Below are positions 44,309 to 56,345 of a stretch of DNA of 64,000 bases, piece after piece (the stretch's first letter is position 1; each line of letters begins with the position of its first letter). The position numbers were made by a program, and so were the translations under genes. Location of the stretch: positions 29,340 to 93,339 of the forward strand of contig VZRR01013752.1 of NCBI GenBank assembly GCA_013398015.1, in the 5' to 3' direction. The notes under the pieces were generated by a model. The model was given only the letters and a program-made list of their open reading frames with translations. It was not told where the DNA came from and ran no database searches. Source of the DNA: Oreocharis arfaki (taxonomy: Eukaryota > Chordata > Aves > Passeriformes > Paramythiidae).

Positions 44309-46624
44309 CCATCTTCTTCCTTTTTTGTCTCTCTTGGAATAATCCCTGCCTGGAGTCTCATGGGTTTCTAGAATTTAGCAAGAAGTAAATAAATGAACAC
44401 CCAGGTCCCCATGTGTGTTTTATTTGTGAGCATTTTTTGCCTGGAGAGCAGTGCAACATTGACCCAAACAAACCTGCTGCTTTCCCCTTTTTCTTTTACT
44501 ACTGGGAAAAATGTTTCTAAACAGACTGAGTCATTTTTCAAAGATTTTGTCTGATTTTTTTGTGCTTGCACTCATCTCTCCCACAGTGTGAGCTCAGCTA
44601 CACCTCACATCAGTGTCTGCTCATGAGACAGTGCCTGTGCTGATTTATGGCATCAATCTTGATTTTAAAAAAGATTAAATTCTTGTTTTGCAGCCTTTTT
44701 TTGTTGTTAATTCTATCCCTTCTTGGTGGAAAGAGTCCGTGCAGTTTATTAAAGAGAACGTGAAGCTCCCTCCTTTAGATGAACACACACAGAGGGAAAG
44801 CAGTTCCATTTTTGCCTTGATACCATAATAATGGCCATAATAATTGGAAATGTTTTTTAAAATGTCATTTTCTGAAGCAGAAAGTGTATTTTTTTTATGG
44901 CTGGGTTAACCACAGCAATGAGTGTGAAAACAATGCTATATTTAGATTTTATGTTAATAAATATAGAGCACCAGCATGTGTATAAATGTTTTCTTTTTCC
45001 CTTGGGAATGAAGGAGAGGGAGGGGGAAAAAAAAACCCTAACAACTTCTCTGGCCCTGAAATTCAAGGCAAAATTCCACTTCAAAGTGTCTGAGTGGCTC
45101 GAGAGGGGAATCACAGCGCAGTAGTTTCTCTTGCACTGGCTCATCACGGTGTTGGATGCAGTTGAAGGAAAACTTTGCACGAGCAAGGCCTTGCCCAGCA
45201 AATCAAACTGACTGAGTGCGAGGGAGCAGCTTTGAAGGGACCACCTACCACAAACATTATTCCAAAAGCCGGAATTCTTACCACGAGCATCCAGGGAGTC
45301 AATGATAAACAGATGAGGCAGCCAGCAGAAATTTCACAGAGTTGTAACTTTAACTTTCTGCATGTGTTGAAGAAATCGGGCCTTTAAGAGAGCGGAGGAG
45401 CTGTTTATTATTAACATCATTTTATTTCTATTCACGGCACCCAGCGCTGGCCTGACCCACTGCATGTTCCCCCTTTCCAGCTTCCTTCACTCAAATATAA
45501 TTTTATTTTTGCTGGTCACTGCCTAAATTGCAGCCAGCAGGCTGCCTGTGTTATTTTGTCATCTTTTATTCTCCACACAGCAAATTTCCAGGTGTTTTTT
45601 GCTCTGGAAACAAACAAACGGCAGCAGCTGCGATGGGAATTTGGGCATTAAACAGCCCCAGATTGGCTTTTTCTTCTGCCTTCCTCAAAGCTGCCCATCA
45701 TTTTCTGACTCCTCCAGTTTTAGAAATTGGTGACAGATTTATAAATGAGTTCAGCAGCTCAAGCAGCAGTTGAGCGAGGCTTAAGAGCAAAGCTCAGCTC
45801 ATCCCCACGGTCTGTTTGGGGTCAGATTGACGCAGGAATCTGGAGCGTGACTTTGGAAATGCCAACGAGCTTCACATCCATCACTTCATCACATCAGGAG
45901 CCACGCACAGAGGATATTTATGGTAAGGACAAAAAAAATAAATAAAGCAAACCCAAACATATTTTGCTGGCTCTTGGGTCTCAGGAAAAATCCTGGAGTG
46001 GTCAGAAAAAAAGGCACCACCTGAAATATGAGGGCAGTGAAGGTCTCAGGCCACATCACACCACAAAATAATGATAAATAAAGAAGTGGGCATCTTGTGG
46101 ACAATGAGGTTTTGGTGCTTGTGGTGGCACACTTGAGCTCCTCTCTATAAATATTGGGAGCTCGGGACTGATCTGAGGGTTTAACATCTCCTTTGGGAGC
46201 TTAATTTGTATTTCTGACGGCAGATCCCGGATTTTTCTGTACCCGAGGCAGCATGCCACCCTCACTGTTCAACCTGCATTTTCAGCTGGGAATTTGGTTA
46301 AATCCATGGAGTTCATTTTCCAAGGACACTCGGGGTGCCCGTGCCCTACTCTCCTCCTGTAGAATCTTCTCTAAAAAGCCTAACCCTAATTCGGAAAGTG
46401 CATGAACACCACAGATCCATGGGCATGGCCAGATGCTCCAAACTCCATGTTGGAATGGCCACCCCTTCCCCCACCTCCATGTGTCCCAAACCAAAATGAG
46501 CTTGGATGGCTTTTCCTAAGGAAAATTACCTGTGCCAGGTAGTGGTGCAGCATGCGAGAAATTTGGGGAGAAAAAAAAAGGCAATAAGCCTAAATCTAGA
46601 GAATTTCATGGCTGAAACCCCAAC
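44309..46624. other. Gene-free block, partly CNE-like
   Basis: No exon is supported. The interval 44,800-45,020 is AT-rich unique DNA (CATAATAATGGCCATAATAA, TATTTAGATTTTATGTTAAT), and 45,400-45,500 contains TTTATTATTAACATCATTTT. These could be conserved elements. No CR1 or tandem repeat is seen across about 2.3 kb, the longest repeat-poor run in the middle of the window. Confidence 0.35.
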
Positions 46625-46802
46625 CATTGTTGCCCAGAGAAGCTGTGGCTGCTCCGGATCCCTGGCAGTGTCCAAGGCCAGGCTGGATGGGGCCTGGAAC
46701 ACCCTGGGATAGTGGAAGGTGTCTCTGTCCATGGCAGGGGGTGGAATGGGATGGGCTTTGAGGTCACTTCTCACGTAAACCACCCCATGATTCTGGGATT
46801 CA
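46625..46802 (+). mobile_element. CR1 LINE fragment, plus orientation
   Basis: TTGCCCAGAGAAGCTGTGGC, GGATCCCTGGCAGTGTCCAA, GGATAGTGGAAGGTGTCTCT, GGATGGGCTTTGAGGTCACT and CCCCATGATTCTGGGATTCA mark the main-subfamily 3' end. Confidence 0.92.
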
Positions 46803-47777
46803 CTCTGGGAAGCCAAGATCTCCTCCCTGCACCTCCAACTCACCTCACAAAGCACAAGGATCCAGCACCAGGTGAGTTTTTGGGATTCTCCATGACCCAT
46901 CCAAGAAGAACTGAAATGGTGACAGTGTTTTGGGGTGGTGGCCAAGTCTTTCCCCACTGGGATCCCCAATAACAGGGTTGGGAACTGGACACCTCAAGTT
47001 CCATGATGGGATTCAGTTTGGGTGTGTGCCCATCCAGACTTTAATGAAAGGATCCTGGGGAGAATCTGTTCATCCATAACCTCTCATTTCCATTCATCCC
47101 TAAATATTCCATGTGCACCCTGCAGAACTGGGAACCTGCTACCAGGGAGCTGATCCCAAAAAATGTGGAGCAATTCCCAGGAGCTGCCGGGCACACTCAA
47201 CCCCCAGAAGTGCCTCTGCAATTCCCAAATAAACGGAGAATTATTCCAACCCAAAGCAGAGATCAACCCGAGCCAGCTCCTGCCCTGTGTTATTTGCAGG
47301 TTGCTATGTGCAACTCCAGATCTCAGTTTTTGGTAAATTGGGATTGAGAATGATTGGAGCGGGCTGGAGCTTGGCTGGCAAAGCTCAGGTAGGGATTTCC
47401 TGTTCCTGTTATCCAGCTGCTTTGGTGTTTGTCAGAGGAGTTCATGCAGCAAGATTTCAGCAGGAGACACCTTTGGGCTGGGAATTCTGCAGGAGAATGG
47501 GATGAGGATCCATGCTGAGCCCTGCTGCTGCTGGGAGCTCTGGGAGGATGATGGATGGGCTCGTGCTGCTGCTCAGGATTGGGATGGGGCCTTTCCAGTC
47601 CTTCCCTCGGGCATCCAATCCATACAAGATGGAGCCAAAGCTTTGTTTTCCGAAATTTCTTCCCCCAAATATGAATGTTCATCTCCAGTTCTGGACATTA
47701 ATCTTGGTCCTGTTGTGTGCAACAAAATAGTCTGAATTTTTTCCCAACTTGCCAGAAGTATGGGGATCAGGGACTCA
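46803..47777. other. Gene-free unique block
   Basis: No exon or repeat is recognised. Confidence 0.4.
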
Positions 47778-47980
47778 TGAAGTCAGTAAGGTTGGAAAAG
47801 ACCTCCAAGATCATTGGTCTGAGCTTTGACCAATCACCCCCATGGCCACTAAAGTGTGAAGGGCCAAATCTCCTCATTTTTAGAACACGTTCAAGGATCG
47901 TGAATCCACCCCTTCCCTGGGCAGCCCAGCTCCGTTGTTTGACCTCTCCTTCCGTGGAGAAATTTTTCCTGAATGCTGGG
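47778..47980 (-). mobile_element. CR1 LINE fragment, older subfamily, minus orientation
   Basis: AGTCAGTAAGGTTGGAAAAG, ACCTCCAAGATCATTGG, CACCCCTTCCCTGGGCAGCC and GTGGAGAAATTTTTCCTGAA match the classical CR1 3' region. The tail at the left is degraded. Confidence 0.88.
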
Positions 47981-48444
47981 AAGTGATGCAGGGATGGATT
48001 GGTGGAACAAGAGGACATTTCTTTCCTGAAATTCCAGGAGTTGGAGAAAAACCAACAAGCCCAGGCATGCAACACCTGGCAAGAACAGGATTTCCCATGG
48101 GAGGCTCCCGAGGTGTTGGCCCTGCCTCTTGATGATGCCACAGTCTCACCTTTAGGGACTCAAAGCATTCCTGGGCTGCTCATCAAGGTGGATCTAATGT
48201 AATCATCATTTCACTCCTATGCTTTCATTCAGTTTTCTGCTTGAAGAGCAGGAGAAACTGTATTTCCCCAAAAAATACATTTAAAAAGGCAGAACAAAAC
48301 CAACTTTTAATTTTGGGGCAGGATTTTGTTTGAATTAATTGTGGTGGAACACCTGATGCAGTAAATGAAGAGGAGTAAAAAATTCAAATCCTGTTATAAA
48401 AAAAGGGGTTTATTGGGAATAAATAAATTATATTCATAAAGAAA
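47981..48444. other. Gene-free unique stretch
   Basis: Nothing recognised. Confidence 0.4.
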
Positions 48445-48833
48445 GCTGGGGCTATTCAGCCTGGAATGTTGTGTGGAGACCTCATAGAACTTTCCACAGC
48501 CTAAGGGGGCTACAGGGAAGCTGGAGAGGGACAAATCATCAGGAACTGGGGTGCCAGGACAAGGGGGAATGGGTTCACACTGAAAGAGGGGAAACTTAGG
48601 CTGGATATTGGGAAGGAATTGTTCCCTGGGAGGGTGGGCAGGCCCTGGCACAGGGTGCCCAGAGCAGCTGTGGCTGCCCCTGGATCCCTGGCAGTGTCCA
48701 AGGCCAGGCTGGATGGGGCTTGGAGCCACTTGGGACAGTGGAAGGTGTCCCTGCCCATGGCAGGGGTGGCACTGGATGAGCTTTGAGGTCCCTTCCAACC
48801 CAAACCCTTCCATGATTCTGTGATTTTCTGAAT
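48445..48833 (+). mobile_element. CR1 LINE fragment, plus orientation
   Basis: About 390 bp. GGCTATTCAGCCTGGAATG, GTGTGGAGACCTCATAGAAC and AAGCTGGAGAGGGACAAATC are followed by GGGCAGGCCCTGGCACAGGG and the usual end CCTTCCATGATTCTGTGATT. The CR1 tail octamer is present. Confidence 0.93.
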
Positions 48834-51221
48834 CAAACTCTGCCTTGAATCCCTGACCATCCTCCCCCTCCTCACCCAGAGCTGCCAGAGGTGAGAGCTG
48901 TGCTTCACAGGATGGTTCTCTGTCCTCTTCTTCTCACGGTAACTCCACCACTACCCAGTTTGAGAGCAGCCCATGGCTAAATTCAAGCACAAATCCCAAC
49001 CCTTCCCTTTTCTCTCTACCAGCCATGGGGCCAAGTTTCACGTTTGGTGCTCAAACACGGCCAAAACCCCATCGCTGTCTCCGCGGGAGAGCCTCGGGCA
49101 AGTGGACACGGCTGGCCAACAGTCAGATAATTACAGGGGTCAATTCCACTGAAGAGCTCAGAACTGAAACCAATCAGGCCACGGTGGTTTCTGGGACACT
49201 CCTGGCTGGAGGGAAACGAGGAAGGGCTGGCTGCAGGGACACGGCTTTGGGAAGAAGGGCTGGATTTCATTCCAGCCTCAGCACACACAACGCGCTGCAG
49301 TTTGTGTGGTCTCTTCCCCAGTGCAAGGCTGGAAGAGCTTTCCTAGACAGTTCCTGAGGTGCAGAAATGGGGACAAACACCTGGAATGTCCCTTCCAGCA
49401 ATGCATGGGTTATATGTAATGCATTTAACTACTTTTACTTTAAAATATTGGCATTTTTTTCCCCCTAAACTGCCATGTTCTCCTCCAGTTAAGCCACAGT
49501 CACATGGACAAGACCAAGCCTTGGTTATCATGGGACTAGAGCAGATGTTTTCTAGGGGTCTTGCGTTGGGAGGGAAAAGGTGGCTTGGAAATAAGAGCAG
49601 GATTCCCATATTTCCATATTCTAGTCCCATATCCTGGGAAAAAAAAGGAGTGGATGCAGAGGAAAAGGCTTCTCTCTTCTTGCTGGACAGCTCTGTAAAT
49701 TTTTGCCAGTGAATCCTTGAAATCCACCTTTGTATCCCAGCAAAGCCTTGGGAAAGCTCTGCCTGCTGCGTGCCAGAGCAGAGTTGGATGGGAAGCCTGG
49801 AATGGTCTGTGGGCAGGGGCTTGGGGTTGCCATTCTCCCAAAAATCGAGCTCTTTTTCCACCCTCCTCCCACTCCACACCCGGCTTCAGGGAATGGGAGA
49901 TGGTGCCAGAGGCTGATGGATGATCCCCGTGGTGCTGAGGAGGCCACGGTGTGCTGCTTCCAGGCTGAGGCAGCAGGAACAGTTAAAAGCAGGTGAAAAT
50001 TAGGGAATGACGATGGGAGAGGCTCTGCTGGGAGCTGGAAGGAAAACAGAGGTTGGACTGGAGCAGAGGATGGCAATCAAGGAGTCCTTGGGATGCCTCT
50101 GACCACTGGCCCTGAAGTTCTGCACCATGAGCTGAACCAGGAACCAAACCCAACCCAAAAGACTTTGTGGGGCCACCAAGCTGGAGTTGAGGAGAGGCCC
50201 TGGAGTTGAAGGCACCTGTCAAAGCCCCGAGGTGAGACCTCACTGCCGAGCTGGAGGTAAATGGCACAGGCACACACGAGTTCCTCGACATGCAGCACCC
50301 AGGCCTCTTTTTTTGGTCAACCCCCTTCAAAAAATGCTCAGTTTGAGTGCCTGTTTTGCCAGACTGCGAACCCTCTCAGCACACCAGGGCTGGTTCCTCG
50401 TTGGGGGATAACCACAAGCCAATTAGAAGTTAAATTGTTGAGCACTCTGCATCTAATTGAAGTCTCTCCTTTCTGCCCGCTATTTTTAGTGCTTGGCCCA
50501 AGCTGCAGCTCCACGTAGGGTATAATCATGTTTATTTAAGAGCCATGTGTACCTCAGTGAGAAAAATAAAATCCAGCAGGCAGAGCTGTTTTTTTTACCA
50601 AATATACATGGGTGGGTGGTAGAGGTCAGGTCTAGACTGCTCCGTGCCTCTTGCTGGCCCCATCTCCCATCAGGGCACATCCTTCTCACCCCAAAGCCGT
50701 GCCTGAAACGTGTTCATTCAACGTGGAATGCATCTCCCCGTGTCTTTTATTGTCATTTATGGTCACCTACGATATTTTCTTCATCCTCTTCTACGTACAG
50801 AGCAGTGACAAGAGATTCTGGTTGTGCTGGAGCAAATAAAGGGGTAACAGAAGATAAAAAAGCTGGAGAAGGTGCTGTGAGCCAGCCCTGAGCAGCCTCC
50901 CCTCTTGCCAGGGCAGTTTGTGGATGATCCCAGGAATTTAAGAAGTGATTCCAAGGGCAGCAACGAAGTCATGATGTTGGGAGTTTTTTGGGAAGCCTCC
51001 AGCAATGGGAGGGAGAGAAAATGGTTCTTTGTCAGGAGTTTTCAATGTCTGGGCCATAAAGGCTGCTGGGACTGGGATGGGACAACCTCAGCATCTTGAA
51101 AGTGAAGAAATTTTTGTCTGTGCTTGATGGACCAGGAAAGGCGGAAGGAGAAAGCAGGACAAGGAACAAAATCCCATCAAAAATACAAGAATAGGACTTT
51201 TCCAACCAGTTTTTAAATGAT
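48834..51221. other. Gene-free unique block
   Basis: No exon is supported over about 2.4 kb, and no CR1 or tandem array is seen. Frames at 49,340-49,880 and 49,620-50,080 on the minus strand have no domain. Confidence 0.4.
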
Positions 51222-51590
51222 TACTTGGATTGTTCAGCTTGGAGAAGAGGAGATTGAGGGGAGACGTCACTGGGGCCTTCAACATCCTCCCGAGGGGCAG
51301 CTCCCATCTCTGCTCCCTGGGACAGGGACAGCACCCAGGGAATGGCTGGAGCTGGGCCAGGGCAGGCTCAGGCTGGAGATCAGGGAAAGATTCTTCCCCC
51401 AGAGGGTGCTGGGCACTGCCCAGGCTCCCCAGGGAATGGGCACGGCCCCGAGGCTGCCAGAGCTCCAGGAGCATTTGGGCAGCGCTGCCAGGGATGCCCA
51501 GGGTGGGGTTGTTGGGGTGTCTGTGCAGGGCCAGGGGTGGGATTGATGATCCTTGGGGTCCTTTCTGTGGTTCTGTGACCGTACAAGGGT
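51222..51590 (+). mobile_element. CR1 LINE fragment, plus orientation
   Basis: TGGATTGTTCAGCTTGGAGA, AGGGGAGACGTCACTGGGGC, CTCTGCTCCCTGGGACAGGG, GGTGCTGGGCACTGCCCAGG and GTGTCTGTGCAGGGCCAGGG end at GGTTCTGTGACC. It is the same subfamily as 12275-12550 but keeps about 100 bp more on the 5' side. Confidence 0.93.
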
Positions 51591-53287
51591 CAAGAGAGGT
51601 AATCAGGGCAGAGCAGGGAACATAACGATCCCATGGACACGTGCTGGGATCCAGAGCAAATTCCAGACGTGAAGCTCAGCCTGAAGGATGCAGGAGGGAG
51701 GGCTCAAGAGCTCCGAGGTTGCAACAGAAGCTCTGGCTCTGACTAAACCCCACCCCAGTCATCCCAGTAAAGATAAGGAGAGAGATAAGGAGGCCGACTT
51801 GTGCCTTAAAAAGCTCTGTCTGTCCCACCGCTGCTCCCAGTGACCTCATCAGCTTCTCTCCCTCAAACACCTCAAGGAAGTAAACAAAAACAAAGGCCCA
51901 GCAGGATCCCCTGCTCTCCTTGTTCTTGGCAAAATCTGATTTTTCTGATGCATCTCCGTTTTATCTAAACCAGGGGAACAGCTCACGTGCACACCAAGTC
52001 ACGCTGGGAAGAAAATAGTGGGGTTTTGTATTTTTCTTTGGAAATTTTGCTTACATTCCGCTTTCTCACCCCAGGAGAGATTTGAGTTTGTGCCAGCGAG
52101 AAGCCATAGATTTTATTTTAAAAATGATTTATCCTCTCTCAGCAGCCCTGCACAATGTAAAATCAGTACTAAACCAAACCCAGCACCCTTCCTAAAATAC
52201 AGACCTGGAAAGATCCACCTCAGATCCTAAATGGAGGAGCACAGGGCCTTATCTTGTTGCACAGGATTAGCTGTGAGGTGCCCAGTGCTGATTTGAAAGT
52301 GATTCGAACTGCATTGGCAAGGAGGAAATTAAAACTGAAATATGTGCAAAAGTGACGGTCTGAGGCTCAACAGGATTTAAGGGATGAACTAAAAATTGAG
52401 GTTGAGCTACCCAAACACTCCTGGAAAATCCATTTCTCTTTGGAACGAGCAGATGTGGCCTGCAGTCTTCCCATTTTAATGGCAGTGAAGGTTCTGAATT
52501 AGGCTACAAAAGGTGTTCAGGTCTAAGGGTTCGTGGCAACAGTGAAAACTCCAGCTTTGAAAGGCTTTTGCTTTACTAATTTCTTGTTTAATTACATCCA
52601 CAACTTAAGAGAGAGTCAGGTCTAAGGAAGGATCGAGATGCCCGGGTAAGAAGGGCCTGGTTTTCTCTGCCATTTCTGGCACAAGAAGTTGCAATTAACC
52701 ACCAGGAGCATGATCCCATCTCCAGGGGTGTCCAAACCCTCCTGGGAGCTGGGGGCTGCTGGGGTTGCCCAGCCAGGCTGGCACCAGCACGGCGGGCAGG
52801 ACGTCACCACCCACGGGCCGCGTGAACAGCGCTCTGTGCTCTGTCAGGAGCTCCACGGGGCAGGACTTGGCCTTTTCCCAAGGCCAGGGAGTTCAGCAGT
52901 GCAGAGACGTGACCTGCAGGCAGCAAAAACGGGAAAATAATTCCAGCCGGTACCCGGGGTTGCTCAACAGCACGAAACCCGGCGCCAGCCGGCTCCCGGG
53001 GGTCTGGGGTGGTCACCGCTCCCTTGCTGCCCCTGGAATCACAAACAGCGACCTCCAGGGTAGCACCTGGCTGCAAATTCCACACAAAAATCAGTTTTTG
53101 GGAGCAGTGAGACCTGGGAGAGTCAGCGGAGGGAACTGAGATTGTTCAGGGAACTGAGATTGTTCAGTGCAGCTCGGTGCTCTTGGGGTGTTTTGGAAGG
53201 CACTGGTACCACGAGGCCTCATAAACCCAATGGGATACAAGGAAATCCGTGGAGGTGGCAATAGGGTAATAAGAATCCTATTAGAAT
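51591..53287. other. Gene-free unique block
   Basis: No exon is supported. A two-copy perfect 18-bp repeat lies at 53131-53166 (GGGAACTGAGATTGTTCA). The interval 52,730-53,060 is GC-rich without gene structure. Confidence 0.4.
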
Positions 53288-53488
53288 TCCTTCCCTGGGA
53301 GGGTGGGCAGGCCCTGGCACAGGGTGCCCAGAGCAGCGGTGGCTGCCCCTGGATCCCTGGCAGTGTCCAAGGCCAGGTTGGACATTGGGGCTTGGAGCAG
53401 CCTGGGACAGTGGAAGGTGTCCCTGCCCATGGCAGGGGTGGCACTGGGTGGGCTTTAAGGTTCCTTCCAACCCAAACCCTTCCATGAT
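53288..53488 (+). mobile_element. CR1 LINE fragment, plus orientation
   Basis: TTCCCTGGGAGGGTGGGCAG through GGCTTGGAGCAGCCTGGGAC to CCCAAACCCTTCCATGATGG mark the main-subfamily 3' end. Confidence 0.93.
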
Positions 53489-54374
53489 GGTTCCTTGCTC
53501 CTAGCTGTCAACAAAACCCCCCAAAAACGAAACCCCAAACAGCCCTGATGGATTTTTACAGGGATCCAGACAAGTACAGGTCAGCTGGAAGCCTCTTTTC
53601 CCAATACAATGCTTTGGCCAAAAATTAAATGGTATTTTTAAAGAACGTGATCTCTAAACCAAAATTACTACAAGAGAAAAGTTTAAATGCATGGGATGTG
53701 AACAGAAGAAAGGGATTTCCCCTCCCTGTTGATCACTCTGGCTGACATGGGTTTCAAAATACAGCCAGGGAAGTGCTAAATGGGTTTTTTTCCAGGAACC
53801 CATCCCACCTCTCTGTGCCAGCATCTCCTGTTAGCATGGTGGGACCATTGCAGCCTCTGCCAGCTTTCAGGGACACGGAACTGGTGCTGTGCCCAGGCCC
53901 CTGAGTGCCTGGGATGGCAGAAAATCCTACAGCAGGGGTTAAAATACAGCAGAAATTTGGGTACAAGGGCTTCCCTGTGGCATTCCTGCTGCTTCCTGGT
54001 GGGTCAGCTAGACCAGCTCCTGTGCCAGCGGGCACTGCCAGCTTTCTGATGGAACTAAGGTTTGCCTGGGCAAAGGATCCAGCTCTGGAATGGCGTTGGC
54101 TGGGAGGAGAGGAGATCTCTGGCACGGGGACAGGTTTTGTGGTGTCCCAAGTCCACATATGCCTCGTCAAGGAGGAGCTGGAAGATCTCCCCAGCACATG
54201 AGGGGACAAAACACTTCAATATTGCTTAAAACTGTGCTTTGCCTCACCAGGGGAAGCTGAGACATCGTGCACCAATAAACCTTCTTTAAAATCCCCCCAA
54301 ATGCTCTGGGACAAGGCTGGGTTTGAGCAGGAATGAAGGTGTTGGTCTCACCCAGCCTGGGGCCAGAGAGCCTG
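53489..54374. other. Gene-free unique block
   Basis: No exon or repeat is recognised. Confidence 0.4.
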
Positions 54375-54605
54375 GGCTCAGCCAGGATCATTCAAATCAG
54401 GCTGGAAAAGCTCTCCAGGATCACCGAGCCCACCCGGTGCCCGATGCCCACCTTGTCCCCAGCCCAGAGCACTGAGTGCCACCTCCAGCCCTTCCCTGGA
54501 CACCTCCAGCCATGGGCACTCCAAACCTCCCTGGGCAGCCCCTGCCAAGGCCTGAGCACCCTTTCCAGGAAGGAATTCTTCCTGAACAGAAGCAGGATAC
54601 ACCCC
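54375..54605 (-). mobile_element. CR1 LINE fragment, minus orientation
   Basis: AGGCTGGAAAAGCTCTCCAG, GATCACCGAGCCCACCCGG, CCAGCCCAGAGCACTGAGTG, TCCCTGGACACCTCCAGCCA and CTTTCCAGGAAGGAATTCTT match, in reverse, the 3' part of 19400-19972. Confidence 0.92.
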
Positions 54606-55030
54606 AAAGCCCTGACAAGCTTAGAATTGAGAAGCTGTTTCCTGCAGAAGGGATCTGTGGTTTGGGCTGGAAACTCAGAAGTCCATGAGCTCCAGTGGTC
54701 CCCGTGGGTGGGGGTGGAACAAAGCCCTGGTAGGGAACAGCTCCGGGCTCTTCCCTTCCCTTCCCTCCTCTCCGAGAGCGTCCCTGGGCTGTGCTGTGCA
54801 AGGAGCAGGGATCCAAATAGGGGCAGGATCTGGGCTCGCTGCTGTGGCTTTTGCTCGTCCGTGCCCGGGCTGGGCCGCAGCCAGGAGGGGCCGTGTTCCT
54901 GGGATGGTCATTTATGGGCAGGTTTATGGGCAGCAGTGCTGCTGGCCCAGCCCCAAACCTGCTCATGGGAGAGGGCTGGGATGGCAAAGCCTCAGAGATA
55001 GGGAGGGATCAGCTCGTCCTCGGGGAGGAT
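54606..55030. other. Short gene-free stretch
   Basis: GC-rich unique sequence leading into the 40-bp array. Confidence 0.4.
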
Positions 55031-55690
55031 GGGCAGCTTGGGGCCACCCCAAACCACCAAGGAGCTCCTCACACAGCTTGGGGCCACCCCAAACCACGAG
55101 GGAGCTCCTCACACAGCTTGGGGTGCCCCAAACCACCAGGGAGCTCCTCACACAGCTTGGGGTGCCCCCAACCACCAGGGAGCTCCTCACACAGCTTGGG
55201 GCCACCCCAAACCACCAGGGACCTGCTCCCACATCAGTGGGCCAGCCCAAACCAGAAGAGACCTGCTCACACACCTTGGGTCCACCCCAAACCTGCAAGG
55301 ATATCTTTACACAGCCTTGGGGTACCCCAAACCACCAGGGACCTGCTCACACCCCTTGGGACCACCCCAAACCACCAGGGACCTGCTCCCACATCATGGG
55401 GCCAGCCCAAACCAGAAGAGACCTGCTCACACACCTTGGGTCCACCCCAAACCTGCAAGGATATCTTTACACAGCTTGGGGCCACCCCAAAACACCAGGG
55501 ACCTGCTCACACCCCTTGGGGTCACCCCAAACCACCAGGGACCTACTCACACCCCCTGGGGACATTGCAAACCCACAGCGACCTGCTCACACACCTTGGG
55601 GTGCCCCAAACCACCAGGGACCTGCTCACAGCCCTTGGGGCCACCCCAAACCTTCAGGGAACTCCTCACACCCCGTGAGGCCATCCCAAA
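55031..55690. repeat. 40-bp minisatellite, ~16.5 copies
   Basis: The unit is near GGGCCACCCCAAACCACCAG plus GGACCTGCTCACACCCCTTG, period 40. A four-unit (~160 bp) higher-order block containing GGCCAGCCCAAACCAGAAGA and GCAAGGATATCTTTACACAG occurs twice (about 55236 and 55397). Since 40 is not divisible by three, each frame reads the same peptides in turn and all three plus frames are open for 230-370 codons. That is an artefact of composition. Confidence 0.95.
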
Positions 55691-56084
55691 CTTCGAAGCC
55701 ATCCCCATTCAATGGAGAGATGTTAAAACGAATTAAATTAAAATCGTGCTGGTTTGGATTTGTTGTTCTTTGCCTGAATCCAGTTGTTCAGAAGTAGAAT
55801 GGTGAGGCCCAGGACATCCAGGATTATCCGACTTCTTCCCAAATTGGGATGTTCAAGGGCCACCTGGACTGGCTGTGAAGCTCCAAACCCCCCAGTATGA
55901 ATCAGTGGAAAAGAAAGAATTAAATAAGATCAATACTGGATAGAAACACTTTCATTTGTGGCTCTCTGGATTAATTAAACAAGAAAAAAAAACCCAAAAT
56001 AAAATAGAGCAAGGGAACCAATCTTAGGATGTTCCTTCAACACCTTGGCCTTCTGTTAATGCCATAAAATCCATACCTTGGGAT
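55691..56084. other. Gene-free unique stretch
   Basis: AT-rich in part. Nothing recognised. Confidence 0.4.
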
Positions 56085-56345
56085 GGAAAAAACCTTAAAA
56101 ATCATCAAATTCTTTACTGGTTGGTGGCGGCATTGGTGGATTTTAAACCCAGCTCCACAAACCCCAGAAATATTTAGGCAGGCACAATAAAATCAGATAT
56201 TTCATTGGTTTATTTTAATTTTATCAGAGCACATCCACCTGAAGACAAGAGTGGCTGGACAACCTGAGCTGCCACAGGAAGACGGGCCTGAGAGATCACC
56301 TCATCCCACCCCCTGCCACGGGCAGGGACACTTCCCGCTGGAAAA
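56085..56345 (-). mobile_element. Weak CR1 remnants, minus orientation
   Basis: CTTGGGATGGAAAAAACCTT and AAAATCATCAAATTC (56085-56115) resemble a CR1 3' end. CATCCCACCCCCTGCCACGG and GCAGGGACACTTCC (56300-56333) resemble the next CR1 block. They are separated by unrelated AT-rich DNA, so they could be one interrupted old copy or chance similarity. Confidence 0.45.

Noticed and set aside
43421..44371. Three overlapping hydrophobic frames of 270-316 codons that look like a repeat membrane protein
   Set aside because: The 27-bp unit is stop-free in each frame and the array contains an N. The peptides are the same repeat read three ways.
54685..55797. Open frames of 235-370 codons with proline/threonine-rich repeats
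   Set aside because: They are generated by the stop-free 40-bp minisatellite, which is open in all three frames.
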